A stretch of DNA of 9,121 nucleotides from assembly GCA_036848175.1 (NCBI GenBank), contig DAIUKO010000319.1, forward strand, positions 1-9,121, read 5' to 3'. The notes below the pieces were generated by a model, which was not told the origin of the DNA, made no database searches, and worked only from the letters and a program-made list of their open reading frames with translations. The translations under genes and the position numbers were made by a program. The DNA is from QHWF01 sp036848175. GTDB lineage: Bacteria > Acidobacteriota > Vicinamibacteria > Vicinamibacterales > CAVVIG01. Positions within the stretch are counted from its first letter, which is position 1. Every line of letters starts with the position of its first letter. Positions 1 through 6,795 of this stretch are shown piece by piece.

Positions 1-181
1 ATCCCATGCTCATGTAAAAGCGCCCGGCTTCCGCGCGGACGTGTTCTGCTGCGTTCAGAAGTCATGCAACAGCGCCCCGCATTACACCCATGTGCGTGGA
101 TGGGAGTGCGTCAGCACTAGAGGACGGCCACACACCGCGATGGCGGTGCGCTTGCACATCGGCACCTGCACAGGAGTAAAT

Positions 182-808
182 ATGAAGCTCAGCCTCGTGT
201 GTCTCGGTGCGATGTTGTGCGCGTGGCCAGCATCGGCTCAACTGCCAGGGGGAGCCGTCTCTCAACCCACCTCGCAAACCACAGCGGCGTCGAACGCCGC
301 GCAAACGATCACGCTCAGCGGCTGCGTCGGCAGCCTCAATCAGTCGCCGACTGATTTCATCCTCTCGAGTGCGGCGATCGTCCCGTCTTCGGCGCAACCG
401 GCAACGCCAGCGCCTTCGACACCGCCGTCGGCGACGTATCCGGCGAGCCCGGCGACTCCGCCAGCCAGCCCAACGACTCCTCCGGCGGCGGCGACGCCGC
501 CGGCCGCGGCAACCGGAGCGACGACGCCCGGAACAGCCGCTGCCGGTGCGGCAACGGGTATCAACGCCTCGGCCGCCGCCGCGCAACCGAACGCGATCGC
601 TTCCGACTATCGTTTGTCAGGTCTGAGCATGAACTCGTGGGCCGGCCAGCGCGTGCAGGTCGTCGGCGTCGTCGTTCCGGCGACGCCTTCGGCACCGTCT
701 GCGACGGCACCGGTCGGAACATCCGGTGCGCTCGGCAAGCCGATGCCGGAGTTCCGCGTTCAAAGCGTGCAGCCGGCGACCGGCGACTGCCCGCCGAAGC
801 AGCAGTAA
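182..808 (+). CDS. Exported Pro/Ala-rich protein, possible OB-fold-like (DUF5818-type) domain
   Basis: A 208-residue protein of no firmly recognised family. The start is the ATG at 182, because it lies 4 bases after an AGGAG-type ribosome site (172-176) and begins a clear Sec signal peptide with likely cleavage after Ala19 (ASA|Q). The open frame reaches back to 41, but that extension has no signal character. The mature protein has a first conserved-looking piece (ITLSGCVG, 43-50), then about 75 residues of Pro/Ala/Thr/Ser low complexity (about 67-140). A second folded piece follows (YRLSGL at 143-148, GQRVQVVGVVVP at 155-166) and a C-terminal strand (PEFRVQSV, 189-196). The order of a strand with 'GCV', then 'YxLxG', then 'GxxVxVxG' resembles small exported OB-fold proteins common in Acidobacteria; this is from memory of the pattern. 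Cys48 and Cys203 could form a disulfide. Function is unknown. Confidence 0.75.
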   Translation: MKLSLVCLGAMLCAWPASAQLPGGAVSQPTSQTTAASNAAQTITLSGCVGSLNQSPTDFILSSAAIVPSSAQPATPAPSTPPSATYPASPATPPASPTTPPAAATPPAAATGATTPGTAAAGAATGINASAAAAQPNAIASDYRLSGLSMNSWAGQRVQVVGVVVPATPSAPSATAPVGTSGALGKPMPEFRVQSVQPATGDCPPKQQ

Positions 809-823
809 CCTTCCATCAAAGCC

Positions 824-860
824 GCCGCCCGGCGTCCATGACGCGCCGGGCGGCAATTTC
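824..860 (+). terminator. Rho-independent terminator after the 208-residue protein gene
   Basis: A perfect 11-bp inverted repeat, GCCGCCCGGCG (824-834) with CGCCGGGCGGC (844-854), encloses a 9-nt loop and is followed by a short AATTT stretch. It lies 16 bp after the stop codon at 806-808. The very GC-rich stem with a T-containing tail fits an intrinsic terminator on the + strand. The T-tract is short, so some read-through is possible. Confidence 0.75.
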
Positions 861-1044
861 ACCTCCAGCTCATAATCCGGCGCGCACGCTCGAGACTGAA
901 GTCCCATGCTTGACCGCTATCGGACAGAACCGGTCGCGATTGCAAGCCATGACGTCGTCTTCCTGGAGCGATTTCGGAGGTGTCACTCATTTGTCGTGAA
1001 CGATCGACGAGCTATGGGCGCGATAATAACGTCTAATCGTCAAA

Positions 1045-2445
1045 GTGCGCCGTCGGATTGCACAATCGGCCGTCGTCTCGTCCATCGCGATCGTCGCCGC
1101 GTCATTGATCGGACTTCCGACAACGTCGCGGCCAACGATCGGCGTGGCGCCGCCAAGAGACCGGCCCGACGTGATTCTCGTGACGGTCGACGCACTACGG
1201 GCGGATCACCTTAGCCTCTACGGGTACGGCAGGCTCACGTCGCCGGTGCTCGACGGATTTGCCCGGCATGCCGCCGTCTTCACGAGCGCGATCACCCAGG
1301 CACCGTACACGAAGGCCGCAATCGCCTCGCTGATGAGCGGCCTCTATCCGACCTCACATCAAGCCGTTACGACTACGATCCCGTTTCCCGAAACGATGAC
1401 CGGGCATGTGACCACCACGCTGGTGGCGACCGACGTGCTCGCCCCGTCGATCACGACACTCGCCGAAGCGTTCCATGACCAGGGGTATCAGACCTACGGC
1501 TATACAGCCAATCCGTTTCTCATCGCGTCGTTCGGGTTCGGTCAGGGATTCGATCACTACCAGTTCTTTCCCGGCGGCGACTTCGCGCAAGCCACGCAGG
1601 TCACGAATCAGGCGCTCTCCGACATCCGGCAGGCTGACGCGCGTCCGGTGTTCCTGTGGCTCCACTTGATGGAGCCGCACAGTCCGTACGCGCCGCCGCC
1701 ATTGACACGCGACATGTTTCGGCCGGAGGGGAAGGCCGAACCCATTCCAGAGGACCGGCCGCCGCCATCATGGTTGCTCCAGGGCTCGCCTCCGGACCTG
1801 CGCGCGTATCTGAGCCGGTACGACGAAGAGATCGCCGCGGCGGACATTGCAGTTTGCGAGCTGATTCGGGATCTCGCAGAGCTTCGGCCGCTCCGTTCGC
1901 CGATCGTCGTCATTACCGCCGATCACGGCGAGGAGTTCCTGGATCACGGTGGCTGGGAGCACGGACGGACGCTGCACGACGAGTTGATACGCGTGCCGCT
2001 CGTGGTCGCGGCGCCTGGCGTGGAAGGGCGCCGAATCGACGCGCAGGTGCAGTTGATGGATCTGTATCCGACGCTGCTCGCTCTGATCGGCGCGCCCGTG
2101 CCGGCGGCTGTGGCCGGCACGCCGTTCGTCGACGTCTTGCGCGGGCGCGGCGGATCCGGGCCGGCGTTCTCGGAGTTACCCAACACCGCGTATGCCCTCC
2201 GGTGGGACGGCTGGAAATACATCCAGTTCGCGGACGGCCACATGGAACTGTACAACCTCATCGCAGACCCGCAGGAGCGACAGAACGTCGCCAAATCAGA
2301 GCCGTCGCGAAGCATGAAGATGGCGCGATTGCTCGATCGCCATCTCGCCGACGCGATCAAGCGTGGAGAAACGATCGAGCAGCGCACCGTGCCGATCGAC
2401 AACGGCACGCTCGAACAGCTGCGGTCGCTCGGATACATTCGCTGA
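1045..2445 (+). CDS. Exported sulfatase-like hydrolase (alkaline phosphatase superfamily) with Thr at the nucleophile position
   Basis: A 466-residue member of the sulfatase fold (PF00884). The GTG start at 1045 opens an Arg-rich, then hydrophobic N-terminus (residues 1-24), a signal peptide or anchor. No Shine-Dalgarno sequence precedes it. Family landmarks in order are the N-terminal metal-binding strand PDVILVTVDALRADH (41-55, metal ligand Asp49), the active-site stretch YTKAAIASLMSGLYP (88-102), His207 and His212 in HLMEPHSPY, the second metal site TADHGEEF (291-298, Asp293/His294), and WEHGRTLHDELIRVPLVV (304-321). The C-terminus has the usual ELYNLIADPQE and a final LGYIR. Aligned on the SGLYP end, the Cys/Ser that becomes formylglycine in true sulfatases is Thr89, and the Pro and Arg of C-x-P-x-R are also absent. 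It is therefore more likely a phosphoester hydrolase or transferase than a formylglycine sulfatase. The substrate cannot be read from sequence. The amidase gene follows after 58 bp. Confidence 0.88.
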   Translation: MRRRIAQSAVVSSIAIVAASLIGLPTTSRPTIGVAPPRDRPDVILVTVDALRADHLSLYGYGRLTSPVLDGFARHAAVFTSAITQAPYTKAAIASLMSGLYPTSHQAVTTTIPFPETMTGHVTTTLVATDVLAPSITTLAEAFHDQGYQTYGYTANPFLIASFGFGQGFDHYQFFPGGDFAQATQVTNQALSDIRQADARPVFLWLHLMEPHSPYAPPPLTRDMFRPEGKAEPIPEDRPPPSWLLQGSPPDLRAYLSRYDEEIAAADIAVCELIRDLAELRPLRSPIVVITADHGEEFLDHGGWEHGRTLHDELIRVPLVVAAPGVEGRRIDAQVQLMDLYPTLLALIGAPVPAAVAGTPFVDVLRGRGGSGPAFSELPNTAYALRWDGWKYIQFADGHMELYNLIADPQERQNVAKSEPSRSMKMARLLDRHLADAIKRGETIEQRTVPIDNGTLEQLRSLGYIR

Positions 2446-2477
2446 TCCGCAAAAAGTCCTCCGCTGATTCCGCTAGA

Positions 2478-2500
2478 CTTCTCCGCACCTGCAGGAGAAG
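2478..2500 (+). promoter_or_regulatory. Hairpin containing the ribosome-binding site of the amidase gene
   Basis: CTTCTCC (2478-2484) and GGAGAAG (2494-2500) form a perfect 7-bp inverted repeat around a 9-nt loop. The right arm is itself the ribosome-binding site (GGAG, 2494-2497) of the ATG at 2504. Folding would hide that site. This is the only recognisable ribosome site for the amidase and it supports the start chosen. Whether the fold regulates translation is inference. Confidence 0.5.
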
Positions 2501-2503
2501 ACG

Positions 2504-4186
2504 ATGGACGAACCGCAGCTCGCAATCAACCGGCGCCGATTCATCGAATGCCTGTCGGCGGCCGGCGTCGGGTCGGCGCTGCTGCCGGGCGCACTCGCGG
2601 CCGTCGCACAGGATGCGGAGACGATCACGATCGAGATGCTGCAGTCGGCGCAACGGATCGCCGGCGTCTCGTTCACGCCGGATGAACAGCGGCGTCTCCT
2701 CGAGAAACTGAATGGGGCGCGCGGCTACGCCGCCGGTTTCGCGCGCCTGCGATCGGCGGACCTGGGGAGCACGCCGCCGGCGTTCGTCTTCAATCCCGTT
2801 CCTCCCGGAAAGAAGTTGCCAACCGAGCGGCGGCCGCTGCGCCGGCAGAAGATCGACGTCCCAACGCCACGCTCGGACGAGGAGCTGGCATTTCTGCCGC
2901 TGACGCACCTGGCCCGGCTCATCGAGAGCCGCAGAGTCACGCCCAGCGATCTCACGCGGCTCTATCTCGCGCGCTTGAAGAAATTCGATCCGCAGCTTCA
3001 CTGCGTCGTCAACCTGACCGAGGAGCTCGCGCTCCGACAGGCGAGGCAGGCCGACCAGGAGATTGCGGCGGGGAAGTATCGCGGGCCGCTGCACGGCATC
3101 CCGTGGGGGCTGAAAGATCTGCTCGCGGTCCGCGGCATCAAGACCACGTGGGGCATGACACCCTACAAAGATCGCGTCATCGATAGCGATGCGACCGTCT
3201 ACAGCCGGTTGACGAACGCCGGTGCGATCCTGATCGCGAAGCTGTCCACCGGCGCGCTGGCCGTGACCGCGCAATGGTTCGGAGGAGTCACGCGAAATCC
3301 GTGGAACACGCAGCAGGACGCCGCGGGTTCGTCGGCCGGACCAGGTTCGGCGACCGCAGCCGGACTCGTCGGCTTTTCAATCGGCACCGACACCGGTGGG
3401 TCGATCATCGCGCCGTCGACGAGAAATGGCGCGAGCGGCCTTCGTCCGACGTTCGGCCGCGTCAGCCGCCACGGCGCGATGACGCTCGCGTGGACGCAGG
3501 ACACGATCGGACCGATCTGCCGGTCCGCCGAGGACTGCGCCCTGGTGTTCGATGCGATCTACGGTCCCGACGGCAAGGACAACTCACTGCTCGACGTGCC
3601 GTTCAACTGGGACGCATCGGCTGACGTTCGGAAGCTGCGAGTCGGCTACATGGGGGCGGCCGCAGAGGACGCGACCGACGAAGAGACTCGCCGCAATCAT
3701 GAGAACGCGCTGCGCGTCATCCGTTCACTCGGGGTCACGGTCGTTCCATTCACGCTGCCCGAAATTCCCCTCGAGGCCATCGATTTCATCCGTTACGCCG
3801 AAACCTCGGCCGCATTCGCCGATGCGACGCGAGCCGGTCTGTTGCGCGAGGTGGAACAGGGGCCCGAGCAAAGCCGTCGGCCGGACGAGATTCGAGCTGG
3901 GCATTTCATCCCGGCGGTGGAGTTCATCCAGGCGAATCGCTTCCGGATGCGCGTGATGGAGCAAGTCGACAAGGCGTTCGGCGATCTCGACTTGTTCATC
4001 GGCAGCAACCAGTCGATCACGAATCGCACCGGGCATCCCGTCGTCAGCATCCCGAACGGCTTCGCACACGGTTCCCCGACGGCACTGCATCTGACCGGCA
4101 AGCTCTTCGGCGAGCCGGAGATTCTGCTGCTCGCCCACGCGTTCCAGGCGAAAACGGACTTCCACTTGCAGCACCCGCGGCTCTGA
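2504..4186 (+). CDS. Tat-exported amidase-signature family hydrolase
   Basis: A 560-residue amidase-signature enzyme (PF01425). Such enzymes hydrolyse a carboxamide bond using a Ser-cisSer-Lys triad. All three residues are visible: Lys204 in GIPWGLKDLL, Ser276 in AGSSAGPG, and nucleophile Ser300 in GTDTGGSI. The Ser276-Ser300 spacing of 24 equals the 217-241 spacing of mammalian FAAH. The N-terminus NRRRFIECLSAAGVGSALLPGA (from residue 9) looks like a twin-arginine signal, so the folded enzyme is probably exported. Export argues against it being GatA of tRNA amidation. Residues about 37-130 form an extra segment before the catalytic core begins near 'LTHLARLIESRRVTPSDL'. The start at 2504 has GGAG at 2494-2497. 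The 58-bp gap after the sulfatase-like gene, with no terminator, suggests one transcript. The natural substrate is unknown. Confidence 0.9.
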   Translation: MDEPQLAINRRRFIECLSAAGVGSALLPGALAAVAQDAETITIEMLQSAQRIAGVSFTPDEQRRLLEKLNGARGYAAGFARLRSADLGSTPPAFVFNPVPPGKKLPTERRPLRRQKIDVPTPRSDEELAFLPLTHLARLIESRRVTPSDLTRLYLARLKKFDPQLHCVVNLTEELALRQARQADQEIAAGKYRGPLHGIPWGLKDLLAVRGIKTTWGMTPYKDRVIDSDATVYSRLTNAGAILIAKLSTGALAVTAQWFGGVTRNPWNTQQDAAGSSAGPGSATAAGLVGFSIGTDTGGSIIAPSTRNGASGLRPTFGRVSRHGAMTLAWTQDTIGPICRSAEDCALVFDAIYGPDGKDNSLLDVPFNWDASADVRKLRVGYMGAAAEDATDEETRRNHENALRVIRSLGVTVVPFTLPEIPLEAIDFIRYAETSAAFADATRAGLLREVEQGPEQSRRPDEIRAGHFIPAVEFIQANRFRMRVMEQVDKAFGDLDLFIGSNQSITNRTGHPVVSIPNGFAHGSPTALHLTGKLFGEPEILLLAHAFQAKTDFHLQHPRL

Positions 4187-4255
4187 GCATTTCACGTCGT
4201 GGTTGCGGCCGGCTTTTTACGCAGGTCGTGGCTGTCCTCCGTGTAAGAAATGCTC
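4185..4255. repeat. Intergenic 9-bp inverted repeat between the amidase and phosphatase genes
   Basis: GAGCATTTC (4185-4193, overlapping the amidase stop codon) is the exact reverse complement of GAAATGCTC (4247-4255), with 53 nt between. The stem can extend by ACG (4194-4196) against CGT (4240-4242) across a 4-nt bulge. The enclosed loop holds GGCCGGC followed by TTTTT (about 4208-4218), a weak terminator-like stretch, and a 7-bp direct repeat GTCGTGG (4196-4202 and 4225-4231). It may be a structured leader or terminator; the role is unproven. Confidence 0.4.
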
Positions 4256-4291
4256 TGGGCGCATTCACACAGGCTATTTGAGGGAGATTCA

Positions 4292-4891
4292 ATGATGCAG
4301 TGGCAGCGACTGATCCTGGCAGCTCTTCTGGTGTCTGCTGTCGGAGTGACCGACGCACGCGCGCAACAGACGATCGTATTCTTCCGCCACGGCGAGAAAC
4401 CGGCCGGCGGATACGGTCAGCTCACCTGTCAGGGACTCAATCGCGCCCTGGCGCTTCCCGACGTCCTCAACGCGAAGTTCGGAAAACCTCACTTCCTCTA
4501 TGTGCCGAATCCCGCGGTGAAGATTCCCGATCCCGCGGGCAGTTTCTATTACGTTCGTCCGCTGGCGACGATCGAGCCGACGGCGATCCGGTTCGGGCTT
4601 TCCGTCAATACGAATTACGGCTACAGCGACGTCGTCGGACTCGAGAGCCGGCTGATCACGGTCGACAAGGCGAACACGACGATCTTCGTCTCGTGGGAGC
4701 ACGCCTATCTCGTCAAGGTCGTGCAGAACATCATGAATCATTACGGCGGCGGCGCCGTCGTTCCGCCCTGGACGACCGGCGACTACGACGCGCTGTACAT
4801 CGTCCACGTCGACTACCTGAACGGTTCGATCCACGCACAATTCCAGCGCGACCAGGAAGGCTTGAACAACCGACTGACGACCTGCCCGTAA
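4292..4891 (+). CDS. Periplasmic histidine phosphatase family protein
   Basis: A 199-residue protein with an export signal (residues 1-24, likely cleavage at ARA|Q) and the histidine-phosphatase motif early in the mature chain: FFRHGEKP (30-37). His33 is the predicted phospho-accepting residue and Arg32 a phosphate ligand. A second Arg lies in YVRPLATIEPTA (Arg89 with Thr93 and Thr97, matching the family's 'R...T..TA' helix). The second catalytic His is His137 in VSWEHAYL. The start at 4292 follows GGGAG (4282-4286). A second ATG at 4295 is equally in frame, and the upstream frame to 4250 lacks signal features. The family removes phosphate from many small molecules and proteins, so the substrate cannot be assigned. 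It is short for the family, compatible with a minimal branch-1-type core. Confidence 0.83.
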   Translation: MMQWQRLILAALLVSAVGVTDARAQQTIVFFRHGEKPAGGYGQLTCQGLNRALALPDVLNAKFGKPHFLYVPNPAVKIPDPAGSFYYVRPLATIEPTAIRFGLSVNTNYGYSDVVGLESRLITVDKANTTIFVSWEHAYLVKVVQNIMNHYGGGAVVPPWTTGDYDALYIVHVDYLNGSIHAQFQRDQEGLNNRLTTCP

Positions 4892-4894
4892 CGC

Positions 4895-4982
4895 GCTCAG
4901 ACCACGGTCAGACCGCGGTCAGACCGCGGTCAGACCACGGTCAGACCACGGTCAGACTCGGGTCAGACCGCGGTCAGACTGC
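4895..4982. repeat. 11-bp tandem repeat array (8 units), strand-symmetric
   Basis: Eight head-to-tail units with consensus GGTCAGACCRC begin 4 bp after the phosphatase stop codon: 4895, 4906, 4917, 4928, 4939, 4950, 4961 and 4972. Units 1, 6 and 8 carry variants (GCTCAGACCAC, GGTCAGACTCG, GGTCAGACTGC). Each unit contains the near-palindrome GGTC-A-GACC, and junctions such as GACCGCGGTC are perfect 10-bp palindromes. The array is intergenic and its period is not a multiple of 3. Part of it recurs after the gap (5104-5136), probably as an assembly overlap. Confidence 0.9.
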
Positions 4983-5003
4983 CTCTACTGCCGAATCTGC
5001 ATA

Positions 5004-5103
5004 NNNNNNNNNNNNNNNNNNNNNNNNNNNNNNNNNNNNNNNNNNNNNNNNNNNNNNNNNNNNNNNNNNNNNNNNNNNNNNNNNNNNNNNNNNNNNNNNN
5101 NNN
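5004..5103. other. Assembly gap of exactly 100 N, flanked by an identical 55-bp sequence
   Basis: The 55 bases before the gap (4949-5003) are identical to the 55 bases after it (5104-5158). The match stops exactly at the gap edge on each side. If this is a contig-end overlap, collapsing it removes 155 bp of apparent spacer and leaves about 183 bp between the phosphatase stop and the next start. Genes on the two sides are linked only through this scaffold join. Confidence 0.95.
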
Positions 5104-5229
5104 CGGTCAGACTCGGGTCAGACCGCGGTCAGACTGCCTCTACTGCCGAATCTGCATAGTCGGCTTCGCGTACGCCCCGTATCCTCCTCGAAATCGAAGC
5201 TGTACCCCAGCAGATAACAGCGGAGCTTC

Positions 5230-6795
5230 ATGATCGAGACACTTTGTTCAAAAGCACGGCGAGCATCGCTCGCGGTGACGCTGCTCGCACTCGCCGTCGC
5301 CTGTGAGAAGGAACCCTCGGCGCGCGTGACCGATTCGGTCGCGAGTCCTCAGGCGACGCCTGCCGCGCAGCCGGCGTCGGCCCAGCCGCCGGCCAAGCCG
5401 GCACTTCCGGCGGCTGAGATCGATCCCCAGGATGAGGCGCGAGATGCCGAGGACGCGCTCATGCGTCAGAAGTGGACCGGCGATCTCGACGGCATGATCG
5501 AGCGCCGCCGCATCCGTGTCCTGACGACTTACTCGAAAACCACGTTCTTCGTCGACAAGGGCACCCAACTCGGGCTCGCCGTCGACGCCTTCAAGCTCTT
5601 CGAAGACGACCTGAACAAGAAGCTCAAGCGAGGCAACCTTCGCGTGCACGTCGTCTTCGTGCCGGTTGCCAACGACGATCTCATTCCCGCGCTGCTGGAA
5701 GGACGCGGCGATGTCGTCGCCGCGCACAAGCTGGCCCTGGCCTGGCGCGGCGAGCAGGTCGACTTCTCGAACCCGACGAGGAAAGGCATCTCGTCGATCA
5801 TCGTCACAGGACCTGGCGCTCGGCCGATTCACTCGATCGATGACCTGAGCGGCAAGGAGGCGTATCTCAGGCCGTCGGATTTCTCGTCGAAGAACTTAGA
5901 GCAGTTCAACGCGAAACTCGCCGCCGCCGGCAAGCCGCCGGTCACGATTCGACCGGCACCCGAAGTGCTCGCCGACGAAGACATCCTCGAAATGGTCAAC
6001 GCCGGAATGGTGCCCATGACGATGGTGGACGACTACATTGGCGACTTCTGGAAGCAGATCTTTCCCAAAATCGTCCTCAATCGAACCGCCGCCGTGCGAA
6101 CCGACGGTCAGACGGCGATGATGGTGCGCAAGAACAGCCCGAAGCTGCTGGCGGAGCTGAATGCCTTCATTGCGCGCTATCCGGAAGGATCGACGATGCG
6201 CAACGTGCTGTTTCAGAAATACCTGAAGAATGTCAAATACGCGAAGGGCGCGACCTCCGCCGCCGAACGGGCGCGCTTTCGCAAGACCGTCGATTTCATC
6301 CGCAAGTACAGCAGTCAGTACGATCTCGATTACCTGCTGATGGCCGCGCAGGGCTATCAGGAGTCAGGACTCGATCAAAACCGGAAGAGCCCGGTCGGCG
6401 CGATTGGCGTGATGCAGGTGATGCCGGCGACCGGCGCCGAGTTGAAGGTCGGCGACATCAACCAGCTCGAACCCAACGTGCATGCCGGCGTGAAATACGT
6501 ACGCTTCATGATGGATCGCTATTACGCCGACGAACCGATGGACAGGCTGGACAAGGGGCTGTTCACGTTCGCGTCGTATAATGCCGGCCCCGGTCGGATC
6601 AGAGGCCTGCGCGAACGCGCGAAGAAGCGCGGCCTGGATCCGAACAAGTGGTTCAACAACGTCGAGCTGCTGGCGGGCGAGAGCATCGGTCGCGAGACCG
6701 TGCAGTACGTCTCGAACATCTACAAGTACTATCTCGCCTACACGATGCTCGTCGAACAGCAGGAGCAGCGGGCGAAAGCGCGAGGGCGGACCTGA
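5230..6795 (+). CDS. mltF: MltF-like membrane-bound lytic murein transglycosylase (lipoprotein)
   Basis: A 521-residue protein with MltF architecture and nearly the length of E. coli MltF. It has a lipoprotein signal (LALAVAC, Cys25), a Pro/Ala linker (about 35-62), a periplasmic substrate-binding-like domain (about 92-335, from RIRVLTTYSKTTFFVDKG) and a C-terminal SLT lytic-transglycosylase domain (about 352-505). SLT landmarks are QGYQESGLD with catalytic Glu378, SPVGAIGVMQVMPATG (387-402) and SYNAGPGRI (449-457). The family cleaves the MurNAc-GlcNAc bond of peptidoglycan to give 1,6-anhydro-MurNAc ends, anchored at the outer membrane. The SBP-like domain is thought to be regulatory. The ATG at 5230 follows CGGAG (5221-5225). 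Part of that ribosome site also falls in a possible 6-bp stem (GAAGCT 5196-5201 with AGCTTC 5224-5229). The chain looks complete and intact. Confidence 0.92.
   Translation: MIETLCSKARRASLAVTLLALAVACEKEPSARVTDSVASPQATPAAQPASAQPPAKPALPAAEIDPQDEARDAEDALMRQKWTGDLDGMIERRRIRVLTTYSKTTFFVDKGTQLGLAVDAFKLFEDDLNKKLKRGNLRVHVVFVPVANDDLIPALLEGRGDVVAAHKLALAWRGEQVDFSNPTRKGISSIIVTGPGARPIHSIDDLSGKEAYLRPSDFSSKNLEQFNAKLAAAGKPPVTIRPAPEVLADEDILEMVNAGMVPMTMVDDYIGDFWKQIFPKIVLNRTAAVRTDGQTAMMVRKNSPKLLAELNAFIARYPEGSTMRNVLFQKYLKNVKYAKGATSAAERARFRKTVDFIRKYSSQYDLDYLLMAAQGYQESGLDQNRKSPVGAIGVMQVMPATGAELKVGDINQLEPNVHAGVKYVRFMMDRYYADEPMDRLDKGLFTFASYNAGPGRIRGLRERAKKRGLDPNKWFNNVELLAGESIGRETVQYVSNIYKYYLAYTMLVEQQEQRAKARGRT

Noticed and set aside
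133..166. Overlapping short stems upstream of the first gene (CACCGC/GCGGTG and GGTGC/GCACC) that could form alternative hairpins
   Set aside because: They are 5-6 bp only, in GC-rich sequence where such matches arise often; not enough to call a riboswitch or attenuator.
62..586. 174-codon minus-strand frame and 139-codon plus-strand frame over the Pro/Ala-rich gene
   Set aside because: Both are very Arg-rich because they read Pro/Ala codons (GCC, CCG, GCG) in another frame. The 182 frame has a signal peptide and ribosome site instead.
906..1214. 102-codon plus-strand frame between the first gene and the sulfatase-like gene
   Set aside because: It overlaps the sulfatase N-terminus, has no ribosome site or domain, and its composition is Arg-rich.
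1656..2711. Long plus-strand open frame of 351 codons overlapping the sulfatase-like gene
   Set aside because: It lies wholly in another frame of the sulfatase-like gene and the amidase start. The product is Arg-rich with no motif, as expected from GC-rich shadow frames.
2357..3274. 305-codon minus-strand open frame over the amidase
   Set aside because: It is opposite the well-supported amidase core, and its translation is Arg/Gln-rich and featureless. It is a shadow frame.
4895..5158. CRISPR array reading of the repeats around the gap
   Set aside because: Units are 11 bp head to tail with no spacers, and no cas genes are nearby.
4300..5217. Open frame running through the 11-bp array and gap (repeat peptide-like RSDHGQTAVRP)
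   Set aside because: It overlaps the histidine phosphatase in another frame and crosses 100 N. The 11-bp period breaks any 3-base reading, so the repeat-like peptide is not evidence of a repeat protein.
6107..6115. Copy of CGGTCAGAC inside the MltF gene, resembling the array unit
   Set aside because: Only one 9-base match inside a coding region (Thr-Asp-Gly-Gln-Thr); it gives no support for a dispersed array.
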